A stretch of DNA of 64,000 nt, from NCBI GenBank assembly GCA_033439255.1, contig CM065884.1, positions 2,294,001 to 2,358,000 on the forward strand. The letters run 5' to 3'. The first letter of the stretch is position 1. Each line of letters starts with the position of its first letter. This stretch comes from Hericium rajendrae (taxonomy: Eukaryota; Basidiomycota; Agaricomycetes; Russulales; Hericiaceae). A model generated the notes under the pieces. The model saw only the letters and a list, made by a program, of their open reading frames with translations. It was not told the origin of the DNA and searched no databases. The translations under genes were made by a program, and so were the position numbers. Positions 33,489-44,199 of the stretch are shown here, piece after piece.

Positions 33489-34143
33489 TGTCAAGACTCA
33501 GTTGTAAACAGCAGAGAATCACCCAAGTCACCAGCGATGATGGGAGCGAGAGAGCAGAGAGTGACTAGCAGCACAGTGACCTGTATTGGAGGTACAGTAC
33601 GGTACAGACGAAATGGACAATCTAGAGAAATAGGCGAGTGACACATCAGGAACCCTTACAACTTTCTGATGCATCTGATTCTGTCTGACTCAATCTGATT
33701 TCAATCTGATTGATCTGAAAAATGTTTTAAAGGACTTTTGAGCTATGTATTATATATATAAAAGATAAAATATTGTAACTGTTTATCTTTCAACTCTCAA
33801 ATATCTATTTCTTGAAAAATCAGATCAATCAGATTGAAATCAGATGCATCAGAAAGTTGTAAGGGTTCCTGATGCAGGGAGCCTATAAGTACTGGAGCGA
33901 CAATGGGAAAAGAACAATGGACACCATAATGGGTTGAACAATAGAGTGAGAACAATGGTGGCCAAATGGAGAACAATGGAAGAGAGAACAATAGGATGTT
34001 CCAAAGGGGAACAAGAGCATGGGTGAAGAATAGCCCTAGGTCATGTGAGGAAGTGAACATGTGATGGGGCTGCTGGAGCACATGACCGATGTGATGCCTT
34101 GATGCAGAGAGGAAGGCAGAGAGAAATGGAGCAATCCGTGACA
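33489..34143 (-). mobile_element. Family-A LTR (minus) split by a MITE
   Basis: Fossil LTR with ends matching the 423-bp family-A LTR. After removing the 231-bp MITE and one CA it is about 422 bp. No family-A internal region adjoins it, so it is a solo or recombined LTR. Flanks belong to family B on both sides. Confidence 0.85.
33644..33874. mobile_element. 231-bp MITE related to P3 ends
   Basis: Ends CATCAGGAACCCTTACAACT and its inverse, differing from the P3 terminal repeat at two bases. Flanked by CA on both sides (33642-33643 and 33875-33876). An internal-deletion relative of P3. Confidence 0.9.
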
Positions 34144-35654
34144 TAAGGGACCCAGCTTAACCAGTTAAATATAGGAGGAGGCACAGCCATAAGTTGTATC
34201 TAATGTAATGGTAGTAACTGTGCATTGTGTAGCATCGTACTATGCATTGTGTAGCATCGTACTATGCATGATGAAGATAAAACACAATGGGGGAGTAGAT
34301 AAGAGCATCAGCAAACCTTTTCATTTACTTGTTGATCTGATTTGCCTTTTTTTGATCTGGTTGATCTGATTTTGATCTGAAAATTTTTTTAATATGCAAT
34401 TTGAGCTTTCTAATATCTGTTATTATAATATTGCATCTTTTTTTTATCTATGATGTACATATTAAAAATCACACAAACTGCTCTTAAAAATTTTCAAAAA
34501 AAAAACCAGATCAAAACCACATCAGGAAATGAGGAATCTTCTGACTAGTCTGACTGTCTGACTTTTGTCTGAGAGTTCTGAACAGGTCCATTTGTCTGAC
34601 TCACATATGAATAAAATAATGTGTAGATCATTTTGTAAGATCAGAAGAATATCAGATATAAACAGACCTATCAGATTCTTAAAAGTCTATCAGATAAAGG
34701 TAATTTTGTCAGACATTCAATTAAAGTCAGATTATTGCTACTTTTCAGATAGAGTCAGGTAGGTCTCTATCATCCAGATGTTCTCAGACATATCAGATTC
34801 TTACACATCTGTCAGATGAAGGTTATTTTGTCAGGCATTAAATAAATGTCAGACCATTGCTACTTTTCAGATAGAGTCAGGTAGGTCCCTATTGTCCAGA
34901 TGTTTTCAGACATGTCAGATTGTTATGTATCTGTCAGATGAAGATTATTTTGCCAGACAGTTAATGTTTATCAGACCATTGCTACTTTTTAGATGAAGTT
35001 AGGTAGGTCTCTATCATTCAGATTTTTTCAGACATGTCAGAATTTTAAAAATCTGTCAGATGAAGATTATTTTGTTAGACATTCAATAAATGTCAGACAA
35101 TTGTTACTTTTCAGATAGAGTCAGATAGGTCTCTATTATTCAGATACTTTTAGATATGCCAGACCTTTGAACTTTGATCAGACATTATTAAGTCTTTCAG
35201 AGATTGAATTAAAGTCAAATAGCTGCTACTTTTCAATTAAGTCAAATAAGTCCTTATCATTTAGGTTCTTTTAAACATATAAGACTTATGAACTTGTTTC
35301 AGACATTATTGATCTTGTCAGACATTAAATGAGAGTTAGACAGTAGCTATTTATCAGACAAAGTCAGATAAGCCTTCAGACACATCAGACATCTAAAATT
35401 TTATCAGATATTTACAGTTGTCTCAGACTTAAAGGTCAGAAAGTGAACCTGAGCACCACAGAAATCAAATCCAAGCTTAAATCTGGATCTGAATGGCTGC
35501 TATAAAATCAGAACTGGCACCGGGATCAAATGGAAAATCAGACTTTGATTTTAAATTGGACTTGAGCTCAATCTGAACTTAGGCTGAGTACTCACAACAG
35601 CTTTGCAGAGTCTAGATTTAACATGCATAAATTGACAACTTGACATGATCACTG

Positions 35655-36440
35655 AAGGCCCACGTGCCTGTAGGACCCGAAACATTCTCGTTTCGAACCC
35701 CACAGCATGCGCGGGCAGGTAACTACGAAAACCGAAGGTCCGCGCATCTGTAGGACCCGAAACGTTATCGTTTCGGGCCCTACAGCCTGCGCGGGTAGGT
35801 AGCTACGAAAGCCGAAGGTCTGCGCATCTGTAGGACCCGAAACGTTCTCGTTTCCGGCCCTACAGCCTGCGCGGGGAGGTAACTACGAAAATCGAAGGCC
35901 CGCACATCTGTAGGGCCCGAAACGATGATGTTTCGGGCCCCACAGCTTGCGCGGGCAGGTAGATACGAAAATAGAAGGCCCACGTATCTGTAGGGCCCGA
36001 AACGATGATGTTTCGGGCCCCACAGCTTGCGCGGGCAGGTAGACACCATAGTCGAATGTCCATGCATCTGTAGGGTCCGAAACGTGAACGTTTCGGGCCC
36101 CACAGCTTGCGTGGGCAGGTAGATACGAAAATAGAATGCCCATGCATCTATAGGGCCCGAAACGAAAACGTTTCGGACCCCACACCTGCGCGGGCACGTA
36201 GATACGATAATTGAAGGCCCGCGCAGCTGTAGGGCCTGAAACGAAAACGTTTCGGGCACCACAGGTGCTACGGGCAGGTAGATACAAAATTCGGAGGCCC
36301 GCGCAGCTGTAGGGCCCAAAATGAAAACGTTTCGGGCACCCCAGCCTGCGCGGGCAGGGAAATACGATAACAAAAGGCCCACGTACCTGTGGGGCCCGAA
36401 ATGCACAGATTTCGGACCCAGTAGCCTGCGCGGGGAGGAG
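35655..36440. repeat. Tandem stem-loop array of F1 (about 10 units)
   Basis: Units of about 78 bp. Each holds a palindrome such as GGGCCCGAAACG / CGTTTCGGGCCC with a short variable loop, followed by 'cacagcttgcgcgggcagg' and 'agatacgaaaatagaaggcc'. Unlike in sequence to the P1, P2 or P3 stem-loops, but the same in plan. A shorter array of the same family lies in F2 (41340-41660). Confidence 0.85.
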
Positions 36441-36495
36441 GGCGCGAGACACGCGACGGACGGGGTGGGGGGTTTGGTGCAAACGAGAAAACGGA

Positions 36496-36735
36496 GAGTA
36501 CTGCTCGTTATCGAGCAGTACTCCCGAGATTAGCACGAAAGACGATGAAATACTAAATTTAGGACTCACCTTAGAGCCATCTAGCCTCCAGTAAGCCCGT
36601 CCGGCCTTCTAACGCGTCCTTCCGGCCTTCGAATTGATGTCAGAGAGTGCGAAAATAGGGAGTACTGCTCGAAAACGAGCAGTACTCCCCGAGTTAGTAC
36701 AATGAACATATACAATAATAGACCTAGCGACTTAC
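36496..36735 (-). ncRNA. Two intron plus stem-loop modules, minus arm of F1
   Basis: Module 1: intron 36735 to about 36691 (GTAAGTCG ... GTACTAACTCGG) and stem-loop 36658-36689 (arms GGGAGTACTGCTCG and CGAGCAGTACTCCC). Module 2: intron 36569 to about 36527 (GTGAGTCC ... GTGCTAATCTCG) and stem-loop 36496-36523. Between them lies an exon with CGGCCTTC repeats. Transcription is inferred leftward from the promoter at 36800-36960. Confidence 0.65.
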
Positions 36736-36799
36736 CTAGGCCTCGACTAAGCCCCTCAGGCCTTCAGGGGATCAGAAAATGAAGAAAGAATGGAGGGGA

Positions 36800-36960
36800 G
36801 GAGAGACGAAAGACAGCAAGTACGACTCTAACGTTTCAACGCACGTTGAGCTTCCGGCAAGCCAACGGCCCAGTCGGCAATCCCCGACCGGCAATCCCCG
36901 GCAACGCGCGTCGACTTCAACGTTCAACAGTTCAACGTTTCAATGTTCAACTCCCTTACT
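36800..36960. promoter_or_regulatory. Divergent promoter zone of F1
   Basis: Contains GTCGGCAATCCCCGACCGGC and CGGCAATCCCCGGCAACGCG repeats plus 'ttcaacgtttcaa' repeats. Spliced modules point away from it on both sides. F2 has the same block inverted at about 40690-40770. TTGCCGG words are shared with G1-G3. Confidence 0.5.
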
Positions 36961-37071
36961 GAGACTCGTAGTCTCGTAGATCTCTCGTCCCACCCGTCTT
37001 CTTCCTCTTCACACATGCCGCCTCACATCGTTCGACGTTTAGGAGGGTTGTAGCCAGGTTGAGGGGCTTAG

Positions 37072-37149
37072 GTAAGTAGAACAGTCCTCAATTCTTGTCG
37101 TGTTATGCTAACAAAACGAGCATCACTCGAGTGATGCTCATTGATCCTT
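37072..37149 (+). ncRNA. Intron plus stem-loop module (F1 plus arm, first)
   Basis: Intron 37072 to about 37126 (GTAAGTAG ... TATGCTAACAAAAC), then a perfect stem with arms GAGCATCACTC and GAGTGATGCTC. The arms differ from the other modules by compensated pairs. Confidence 0.6.
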
Positions 37150-37268
37150 CCCTTTGATGCCCAGATCACCCCCAGCACCACCCTATATTCCTCCTACGAC
37201 ACCCCGCAACCATGCTTATGAACCCGCCCCCATCCCACTCCTTCGACAACCTCGCCGGCAACATCGTC

Positions 37269-37297
37269 GAGTCTCGTTGCCGTGGCAACGAGGCTCG
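37269..37297. promoter_or_regulatory. X-box-like palindrome in F1 (first)
   Basis: GTTGCCGTGGCAAC core flanked by TCTC and GAGG arms, 120 bp downstream of the stem-loop. A second site with GTTGCTGTGGCAAC lies at 37522-37552. Confidence 0.5.
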
Positions 37298-37521
37298 GCT
37301 GCACGTTATTCAATGCGCCTCGCCCCGCCTCCTGCGCATTCCCGCGTGGCTTCAACAGCCCGCGGTCACTGTCCACGACTCGAGCGAGCTCTCAAAAGCT
37401 CGCATGCATCTGCTCCATCGCTTTCTGCCTCCGCGCATGCCCCGAGTGCGTGTGCACCACGTCCGCAAGCCTCCACCCCTCTGCTTCCCTCAACCCCGCC
37501 CGCGGCGTCAGCGTCGACATC

Positions 37522-37552
37522 GATCCTCGTTGCTGTGGCAACGAAGCTCGAT
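37522..37552. promoter_or_regulatory. X-box-like palindrome in F1 (second)
   Basis: Arms ATCCTCGTTGC and GCAACGAAGCTCGAT around TGTG; imperfect. Same motif as 706-735. Confidence 0.45.
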
Positions 37553-37618
37553 AAACATCGTGCGCTGTCCAGTCGCTGTCGAACGGATTCGTGGCAGTCT
37601 CTAGGGTAACAAACAATT

Positions 37619-37692
37619 GTAAGTTAATCTTGTTAATCTTGGTTGTTCTCATGTACTAACAAAGAGAGCATTGCTCGTTATCGAGTGATGCC
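37619..37692 (+). ncRNA. Intron plus stem-loop module (F1 plus arm, second)
   Basis: Intron 37619 to about 37664 (GTAAGTTA ... GTACTAACAAAG), then an imperfect stem with GCATTGCTCG opposite CGAGTGATGC. Confidence 0.5.
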
Positions 37693-39309
37693 TTCTTTCT
37701 TTGTACTTAGACTCTCGATGCCCTGTAGTCTCGTGACAGCACAGTAGGTCCTTCGCAGGTGAGTATGGTATTCTTTTCTCATTTTTTTGTCCCTAAATCA
37801 TTTCTCTTTGGTTACACCTCATCTGACCTCCGATGCACCCCTTCCTGCACTCCAACATGATGACTCCATTCCCATGCATCTCCTCTTGACTATGTGTACT
37901 TATCTCTAGACCCAAGTCCTAGAGATGAATATCATATAATTAGACTGATTCTGATGTCTGACCTTATATGACTTCTATCTGATTTTGAGTGTGAACTCAA
38001 ATATGTCTGAGAAATAAGCCTGCTTTTGCACAATGTCTGAAATCTGAAGGTTTATCTAGACATCTGACTGTTAGACATTATCTTATGTCAGACTTTGATC
38101 TGATATCCAATCATAAGTCTGACCTCAGATACAACTAAGATAAATATCAGAGAACATCTGCCTCTCAGATAAACTCTGATACTTAGATAAGATCTGACAT
38201 TCCAGACAATTGTCTGATATTCAGATGGCTGTCTGACTCTCAGACAAGATCTGATATTTAGATGGCTGTCTGACTCTCAGATAAGATCTGACACTCAGAT
38301 GGCTATCTGATACTCAGACTTTGTTCTGAAATCAGACACTTTTATCTGAAAGACACTGGACGATAGAGACCTACCTGACTCATCTGACTGTCTGTATGGT
38401 CTGAATCAGATCAAATCAGATACAATCAGATATCAATCAGAAATTTCCAGGTTTACTGATGCAGATCAACCAGATCAAAAAAAGGCAAATCAGATCAACA
38501 AGTAAATGGAAAGGTTTGCTGATGGAGAGCACTGCAACAATCATGATAGAAATAAATAGTGGATCAAGGCAGTGCAATAGAGTCCATGCATGCATGTAGA
38601 TATGGTTAAATAAATGGAATAGGGCAATAAGACATTGACCATGGTGAGAATGTCGAAGGGAGTGATGTTAAGTTAAGAAATGAAATGTACGGTTCTTAAT
38701 GACCTGTGTATGTATAGCCTCGCACTCTCCACAGAGTGTTTTCATGGCTGCACATGCCTGAGTCAGTACTTGCACTACCTGAACAGTGTGCGCACAGCTG
38801 TGCATGTCCCTGCCAGCATGCATTGACATGCTCATAGCTGCACACTTCCCTGCCATAGTGCAGTGGATGCATACACATGTCACTAGCACCATGTACATGC
38901 CTGTACACATCCAATGCAACCTCTTCTGTCCAACTACACATGCTCAGCCATGCATCTGTTCGTCAGCATGTGCAAGACCATACACAACACAAGGTCATGC
39001 ATGTCCTGGCAGTGTGTGGAGGTGCAGAACTCCATCAGTAAACCTGGAAATTTCTGATTGGTTTCTGATTGTATCTGATTTGATCTGATTCAGATGATCA
39101 GACAGTCAGATCAGTCAGGTAGGTCTCTATTGTCCAGTGTCTTTCAGACAAAAGTGTCTGATTTCAGACAGTCATCTAAGAGTCAGATAGCTGTCTGGAA
39201 GTCAGACAAGTGTCTGAGAGTCAGATTCTATCTGGAAGTCAGATCTTGTCTGATATTTCACTTATCTATATCTGAAGTCAGATCGTGTCTGAAATTCAGA
39301 TTCTGTCTG

Positions 39310-39475
39310 AAGTCAGAGTTTAATCTGATAGTCAGAGTTTAATCTGATAGTCAGAGTTTAATCTGATAGTCAGAGTTTAATCTGATAGTCAGAGTTTAAT
39401 CTGATAGTCAGAGTTTAATCTGATAGTCAGAGTTTGATCTAATAGTCAGAGTTTGATCTAATAGTCAGAGATATC
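39310..39475. repeat. 19-bp tandem repeat in F2 subterminal region
   Basis: About eight copies of 'agtcagagtttaatctgat', nearly identical, so recently expanded. Absent from the matching part of F1. Confidence 0.85.
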
Positions 39476-40205
39476 ATGATGTCAGATATAAACCAGAACA
39501 TGATTTCAGATCAGATTGCAATCAGGTCAGATCAGATGAACCTCAGATTAAGGTCCAGACTATCCATTTCAGAACAGACAAGATTATTCCATTCAAAACA
39601 TTAAAACCAAAGCTAGATTAATAGCAGCATGTTACATCATAAGTATCAGAGGCCATGAGGTAGGCAGGCAGAGTATGCAACAAACTACATAATTGAAGAT
39701 GATTAAGGAAAGGTGACTGGGATATATACCTTTGTAGGACACGCCAGGGCTGTCTCAGGTAGGTGCAGGGCTGTTCTGATCGTGCAAGCTTGAACACATC
39801 TGTTTGGGGTCATGCACGACACCGCGGGGCCACGTTGCGACGGCGAACCATTTATGACATAGTGGTCCACGCGCGAAGCGTGAATGCCATGTACGATAGA
39901 TATCGCGGGCTGTGCACAGCAAGCAGCCACACACAAGGCATGGGTGCTTAGAGTGCCGTGCAGGCCACGCATGCGATGAGGGAACCATACAGCACAACGT
40001 GACCAGGCCATACGGGAGATGTGGGAGCCGTGTGGGTCCGTGCTGGCTCACAAGCATCCGTGCGGAGTCCTGCACAAGATGAAGGCAGTGTGCGGAGGAG
40101 CAGAGGGCATGGGGGAGGTGGGACGTGCAGTGGACGAGGGCACAGCAGAGATAGCCTGCAGGGTGCGGGGTGCGGGAGAGCCGAGGGAGAATGTTGAGAG
40201 AACAA

Positions 40206-40550
40206 GGAATACGGCTCATTATCGAGCAGTACTCCTTAGTTAGCATCATAAACAATGGAATGACGAGAATCCTTGCTCACCTTTTGCTCTTCCAGAGTCT
40301 AGCAATTCCCCCTCGCCCTTCATCATCCCTCCGCGCGCAAGGGCTGAGGGTCGAAGGGCGCGAGAAATGGGGGCACGGGAGAGGCACCGAGGGCGGCAGT
40401 GGCGAGGATGCGGAATGGACGCGGCAGCGAGGAGGGCCAAGGGATGTGCGGGGGTCAGAGAACGAAGACAACAGAGAGTATCGCTCGAAAACGAGCGATA
40501 CTCTCATTATTAGTACGGGTTCACAACAAGAATGAAGAACTACTACTGAC
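40206..40550 (-). ncRNA. Two intron plus stem-loop modules, minus arm of F2
   Basis: Module 1: donor GTCAGTAG at 40550, branch GTACTAATAATG, stem-loop 40474-40505 with arms GAGAGTATCGCTCG and CGAGCGATACTCTC (same stem core as G1 and G3). Module 2: intron about 40280 to 40237, then a degenerate stem at 40206-40235. Confidence 0.6.
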
Positions 40551-40689
40551 CTTTGATACCCAGGAACCCTCTGCGATCCATGCGGGGCTCGTTTTGATGA
40601 TGAACAGCGAGACAGAGAATGGAAAGAGGAGGAATGAGGACGAGTGGAGTCGGAGTGACAGGATTATGAGGATAGGTTGAACTTCGAAG

Positions 40690-40770
40690 TCGACGCGCGT
40701 TCCCGGGCATTGCCGGTCGGGGATTGCCGACCGGACCGGTGGCTTGCCGGAAGCACAACTCACGTTTGAA
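40690..40770. promoter_or_regulatory. Divergent promoter zone of F2
   Basis: GGGCATTGCCGGTCGGGGAT followed by TGCCGACCGG repeats, the inverse of the block in F1. Confidence 0.5.
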
Positions 40771-40879
40771 ACGTCTAAGTCGTACTTATCGATTTATCCC
40801 TTGCTGTTTCTCATCTTCGTCCCCTCCATCCTTCGGTTTCTGATGCCCTGAAGGCTTGAGGGGCTTATTCGAGTCCTAG

Positions 40880-41127
40880 GTAAGTCATAAAACTTGTTCT
40901 TGCATTGTTCATTGTATTAACTCGGGGAGTGCTGCTCGTTTTCGAGCAGTACTCCCCGTTTTCGCGTTCTCTAACGTTAATTCGAATTTCGAAGGCCGGA
41001 TGGACGTGTTAGAAGGCCGGGCGGACTTGCTGCAGGGCAGAGGGCTCTAAGGTGAGTATCAAATCTGTTATTCTACTGTCTTTCGTGCTAACTCCGGGAG
41101 TACTACTCGATAACAAGCAGTACTCCC
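40880..41127 (+). ncRNA. Two intron plus stem-loop modules, plus arm of F2
   Basis: Intron 40880 to about 40924, stem-loop 40924-40957 (arms GGGGAGTGCTGCTCG and CGAGCAGTACTCCCC, loop TTTT). Then an exon with GGCCGG repeats, intron 41052 to about 41096, and stem-loop 41096-41127. This arm corresponds to the minus arm of F1 unit for unit. Confidence 0.65.
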
Positions 41128-41339
41128 CGTTATTTGTTCTTCCTCAAGACCCACAGCCCCACCCCGATTATCCCGTGTCCCGCGCCCTGCACACCACCTC
41201 TCTCGTGTCCCATTTCCCGCGCGTGCTCCGACTCCACCTCGATTCCCGCATGCCTCCGTCTCCTCGCGCATGACCTCGCACGACCTGCACAACCCTGCAC
41301 CCCGCATCCCCGGTAAGTGCTCCTTTCTTAAGCCTTTAT

Positions 41340-41660
41340 ATTCGCCTGCAGCCCGCGCAGTCTGTAGAGACCGAAATGCATGCATTTCGGGCTTACAGGC
41401 GCGCGGGCTTTCTGCTCTCATGTCTGCGTGCCCGTGCAGGCTGCTGGGTCCGAAATATGTGCATTTCGGGCCCCTCAGGTGCGCGGGCCTTCGAATCTCG
41501 TCTCTACCTGCCCGCGCAGGCTGTGGGGTCCGAAACCTTTGCGTTTCGGGCCCTACATGTGCGTGGACCTTCGGTTATCGAGTCTACGCGCCCGCGCAGG
41601 TGTGGGGTCAGAAACGTTTTCGTTTCGGGCCGTACAGGTGCGTGGGCTCCCTGTTTCCTC
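41340..41660. repeat. Stem-loop array of F2 (4 units)
   Basis: Units of about 80 bp with CCGAAAN(8-10)TTTCGGGCC palindromes and 'tgcccgcgcaggctgtgggg' spacers. Same family as the 10-unit array of F1. Confidence 0.75.
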
Positions 41661-41736
41661 CCTCCCTCCCTCGCGTTTGTGCCCTATCGAGCATCAACAC
41701 GGCCAGAGCGGGTTTTCAGCAGGCAGAGGGCTGTAG

Positions 41737-41806
41737 GTGAGTAAAGAATGATTTTCTTTACCTTTTTTCGTACTAATCAAGAGTCGCTCATTTTCGAGCA
41801 ACGCTC
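41737..41806 (+). ncRNA. Intron plus stem-loop module (F2 plus arm, third)
   Basis: Intron GTGAGTAA (41737) ... GTACTAATCAAG, then an imperfect stem with GAGTCGCTC opposite GAGCAACGCTC (41781-41806). Two further introns without a clear stem follow near 42176-42222 and 42460-42507. Confidence 0.5.
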
Positions 41807-44199
41807 GTTCTTTCAACGGCTCCTCAAGCCTCCCACCATCTATCGCACATCGCCATCATCAGTCCCCGCGGCTCTCCGCTCACCTTTACCACCCTCCGCG
41901 CGCCATCCCATGTACCACCACCTCTTTCGTGCCCCATGCCCCATCACGTCCCTCCTTTCCTGCGTCCTTCACCCCACGCCCATCCCACTCCCTGCATAAC
42001 CTTGCCGTCTCGTAGGTGGACCTGCATTAACACACACAGCACGGCACGCACAAGCACAGCATCCACACCTCGCGCGCAGGCATCCACGCTTCGCACGTGG
42101 ACCAGTCATGTCGTGCTTGGTCCAGCCATTGTATGCATGGGCCCACACGACTCCGCACGGATCTGCACCCAAGATAAGTAAAGCTGCCCTCTATTTTATT
42201 GCTTGTTGTGCTAACTTGGCTCCCCATTACGTGCCTTGCATGTTGCGTTTCCTGTGGTCCATGCCTCGTGCATGCCGCGCCAATCCTTCTGCCCTCTGCC
42301 TTCCTCGCACCCAGTGCGACTTGTACAGGCCTCCACCTTCTTGCACACAGCCCCGCACAACCCCGCACAATCTCAGACGAATGCGAAGGTCCACATCATC
42401 TTGTGAGCAGACCCGCATCGGTTCACACAGCACCCATGTCTCGTGCGTAGTCCACGGTGAGTAAAATACCTGCTATACAATAATCTATCGTGCTAATTCG
42501 GCTTTCTGCCTCACCAATTAAAGGTCCAAGGGGCTTTCTGGAGGCAAAGATGAGTCCAACAGCCTTTATCGTATTTAACCCAGGGGACCCACTTGAACAT
42601 GATGGATCTACTACTTAGCTTTATATATTCTTGTAATTACTTAGCTAAAGAACAGAGCAATGTGGGCTGCGTAGTTGTTGTGTCTGCTATGGCTTATAGA
42701 TATCATTCTAAATCTGAGCTTAAGATCAGCCTGATTTTAAGTCCAAGTTCTCTTCTGAGTCTTTATTCTGAGTCTGACAGTTCAAGTTCAAGTCCAAGTC
42801 CAATTTGCCTGATTTCAACTTTGATTGATAAAGATGCTGATGTATCAATAAAAACATACAGATGTCTTGATAGATGAAAAGTGATATGACAGTGTTTAAT
42901 GTTTGATGTGTCTGATAAGTACTAGATGATAGAGACCTTTCTGACTCCATCTGAAAAGTAACAATGGTCTGACATTTATTAACTGACTAGTAAAATGATC
43001 TTCATCCAGATATATAAAAATCTGATCTGAAAACATCTGGATGATAGAGACCTACCTGACTTCATCTGAAAAGTATCAATGATCTGACTTTTATTTAATG
43101 TCTAACAAGATTACCTTCATCTGATAGATGTATGAGAATCTGATATGTCTGAGAATATCTGGATGATAGAGACCTACCTGACTTTATCTGAAAAGTAGTA
43201 ATAATCTGACTTTTATTTAATATCTGACAAAATTACCTTTATCTGACAGATGTAGAAACATCTGACATGTCTGAAAAAATCTGGATGATAGAGACTTACC
43301 TGACTTCATCTGAAAAGTAGCAATGGTCTGACATTTATTAACTGTCTGGCAAAATAATCTTCATCTGACAGATACATAAGAATCTGACATGTCTGAAAAC
43401 ATCTGGATGATAGAGACCTACCTGACTCTATCTGAAAAGTAGCAATGATGTGACTTTTATTTAATGTCTGACAAGATAACCTTCATCTGACAGATGTTCA
43501 AGAATCTGACATGTCTGAAAACATCTGGACGATAGAGACCTACCTGACTTCATTTGAAAAGTAGCATTAATCTGACATTTATTGAATGTCTGACAAGATT
43601 ACCTTCATCTGACAGATTTTTAAGAATCTGATAGGTCTGCTTATATCTGATATTCTTCTGATTTTACAAAACAATCTACACACTATTTTATTCATATGTG
43701 AGTCAGACAAATGGACCTGTTCAGAACTCTCAGAGAAAAGTCAGACAGTCAGACTAGTCAGAAGATTTCTCATTTCCTGATGTCTGTGTGCATTGTCATG
43801 CATACCTCTGACAGTGTGAGCATGCCCACATATGGTGCCACCTTCCTGTGCACATGTCTCTGCCCCTGTACTGCACATCACAATCATGTTAGCATGGGCA
43901 TGGTCCCAGACAGTGCACATGGTCATGTCTATCTATGTATACCCTTGCATGATCAGAGCCACTAGCACACAGCCATGGATGTGCTTTTTTGTCCCTGACA
44001 GCCTGTGCCTCCTGCATCTATACTCCATCCCAAAAGTGCAGTGCACCTGTGGCCACAGCTGCCTGTAATTCCCTCCAACAGTGTGCACCTATATGCCACA
44101 TCATTGCAGTCATATCATGTGCCATGACAGCATTTACTGTACACCTGTCACACCTTACCTACCTTAGTTGCATCAGGAACCCTTGGAACTTTCTGATGC

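Larger units (their letters stand above)
34520..38461. mobile_element. F1: 3.9-kb CATCAG-ended element with a GC island
   Basis: Ends CATCAGGAAATGAGG and GGTTTACTGATG, flanked by CA on both sides (34518-34519 and 38462-38463). Subterminal repeats (34560-35440 and 37920-38420) carry 'ggtaggtctctatcatccag'. The interior (35640-37780) holds a stem-loop array, a divergent promoter and four intron and stem-loop modules. There is no transposase, so F1 is non-autonomous. The subterminal motif resembles that of P1. F2 is a sister copy in the opposite orientation. Confidence 0.8.
34306..38524. mobile_element. MITE family D copy 2, split by F1
   Basis: Left half 34306-34519, right half 38462-38524. 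Ends CATCAGCAAACCTTTTCATT and its inverse, with near-perfect long inverted repeats. The flanks suggest a short duplication (GAG or similar) in the LTR. Confidence 0.8.
34144..38699 (-). mobile_element. Family-B LTR (minus), split by MITE D2 and F1
   Basis: Fossil. The LTR sequence occupies 34144-34305 and continues at 38525-38699. Between them lie MITE D2 and, inside it, F1. The LTR's 3' end is missing, where the family-A LTR ends at 34143. Confidence 0.75.
39033..43782. mobile_element. F2: 4.75-kb sister of F1, opposite orientation
   Basis: Ends CATCAGTAAACCTGG and CATTTCCTGATG, flanked by TC on both sides (39031-39032 and 43783-43784). Subterminal repeats at 39080-39600 and 42720-43760. 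Interior 39730-42560 is GC-rich, with intron and stem-loop modules on both sides of the promoter at about 40690-40770. No transposase; non-autonomous. Confidence 0.8.

Noticed and set aside
35655-36440. ORFs with tandem repeats (RGPSIFVSTCPRKLWGPK type) as a real repeat protein
   Set aside because: The repeat is better explained by the DNA palindromes. All frames stay open through it, and F2 keeps the palindromes without the protein.
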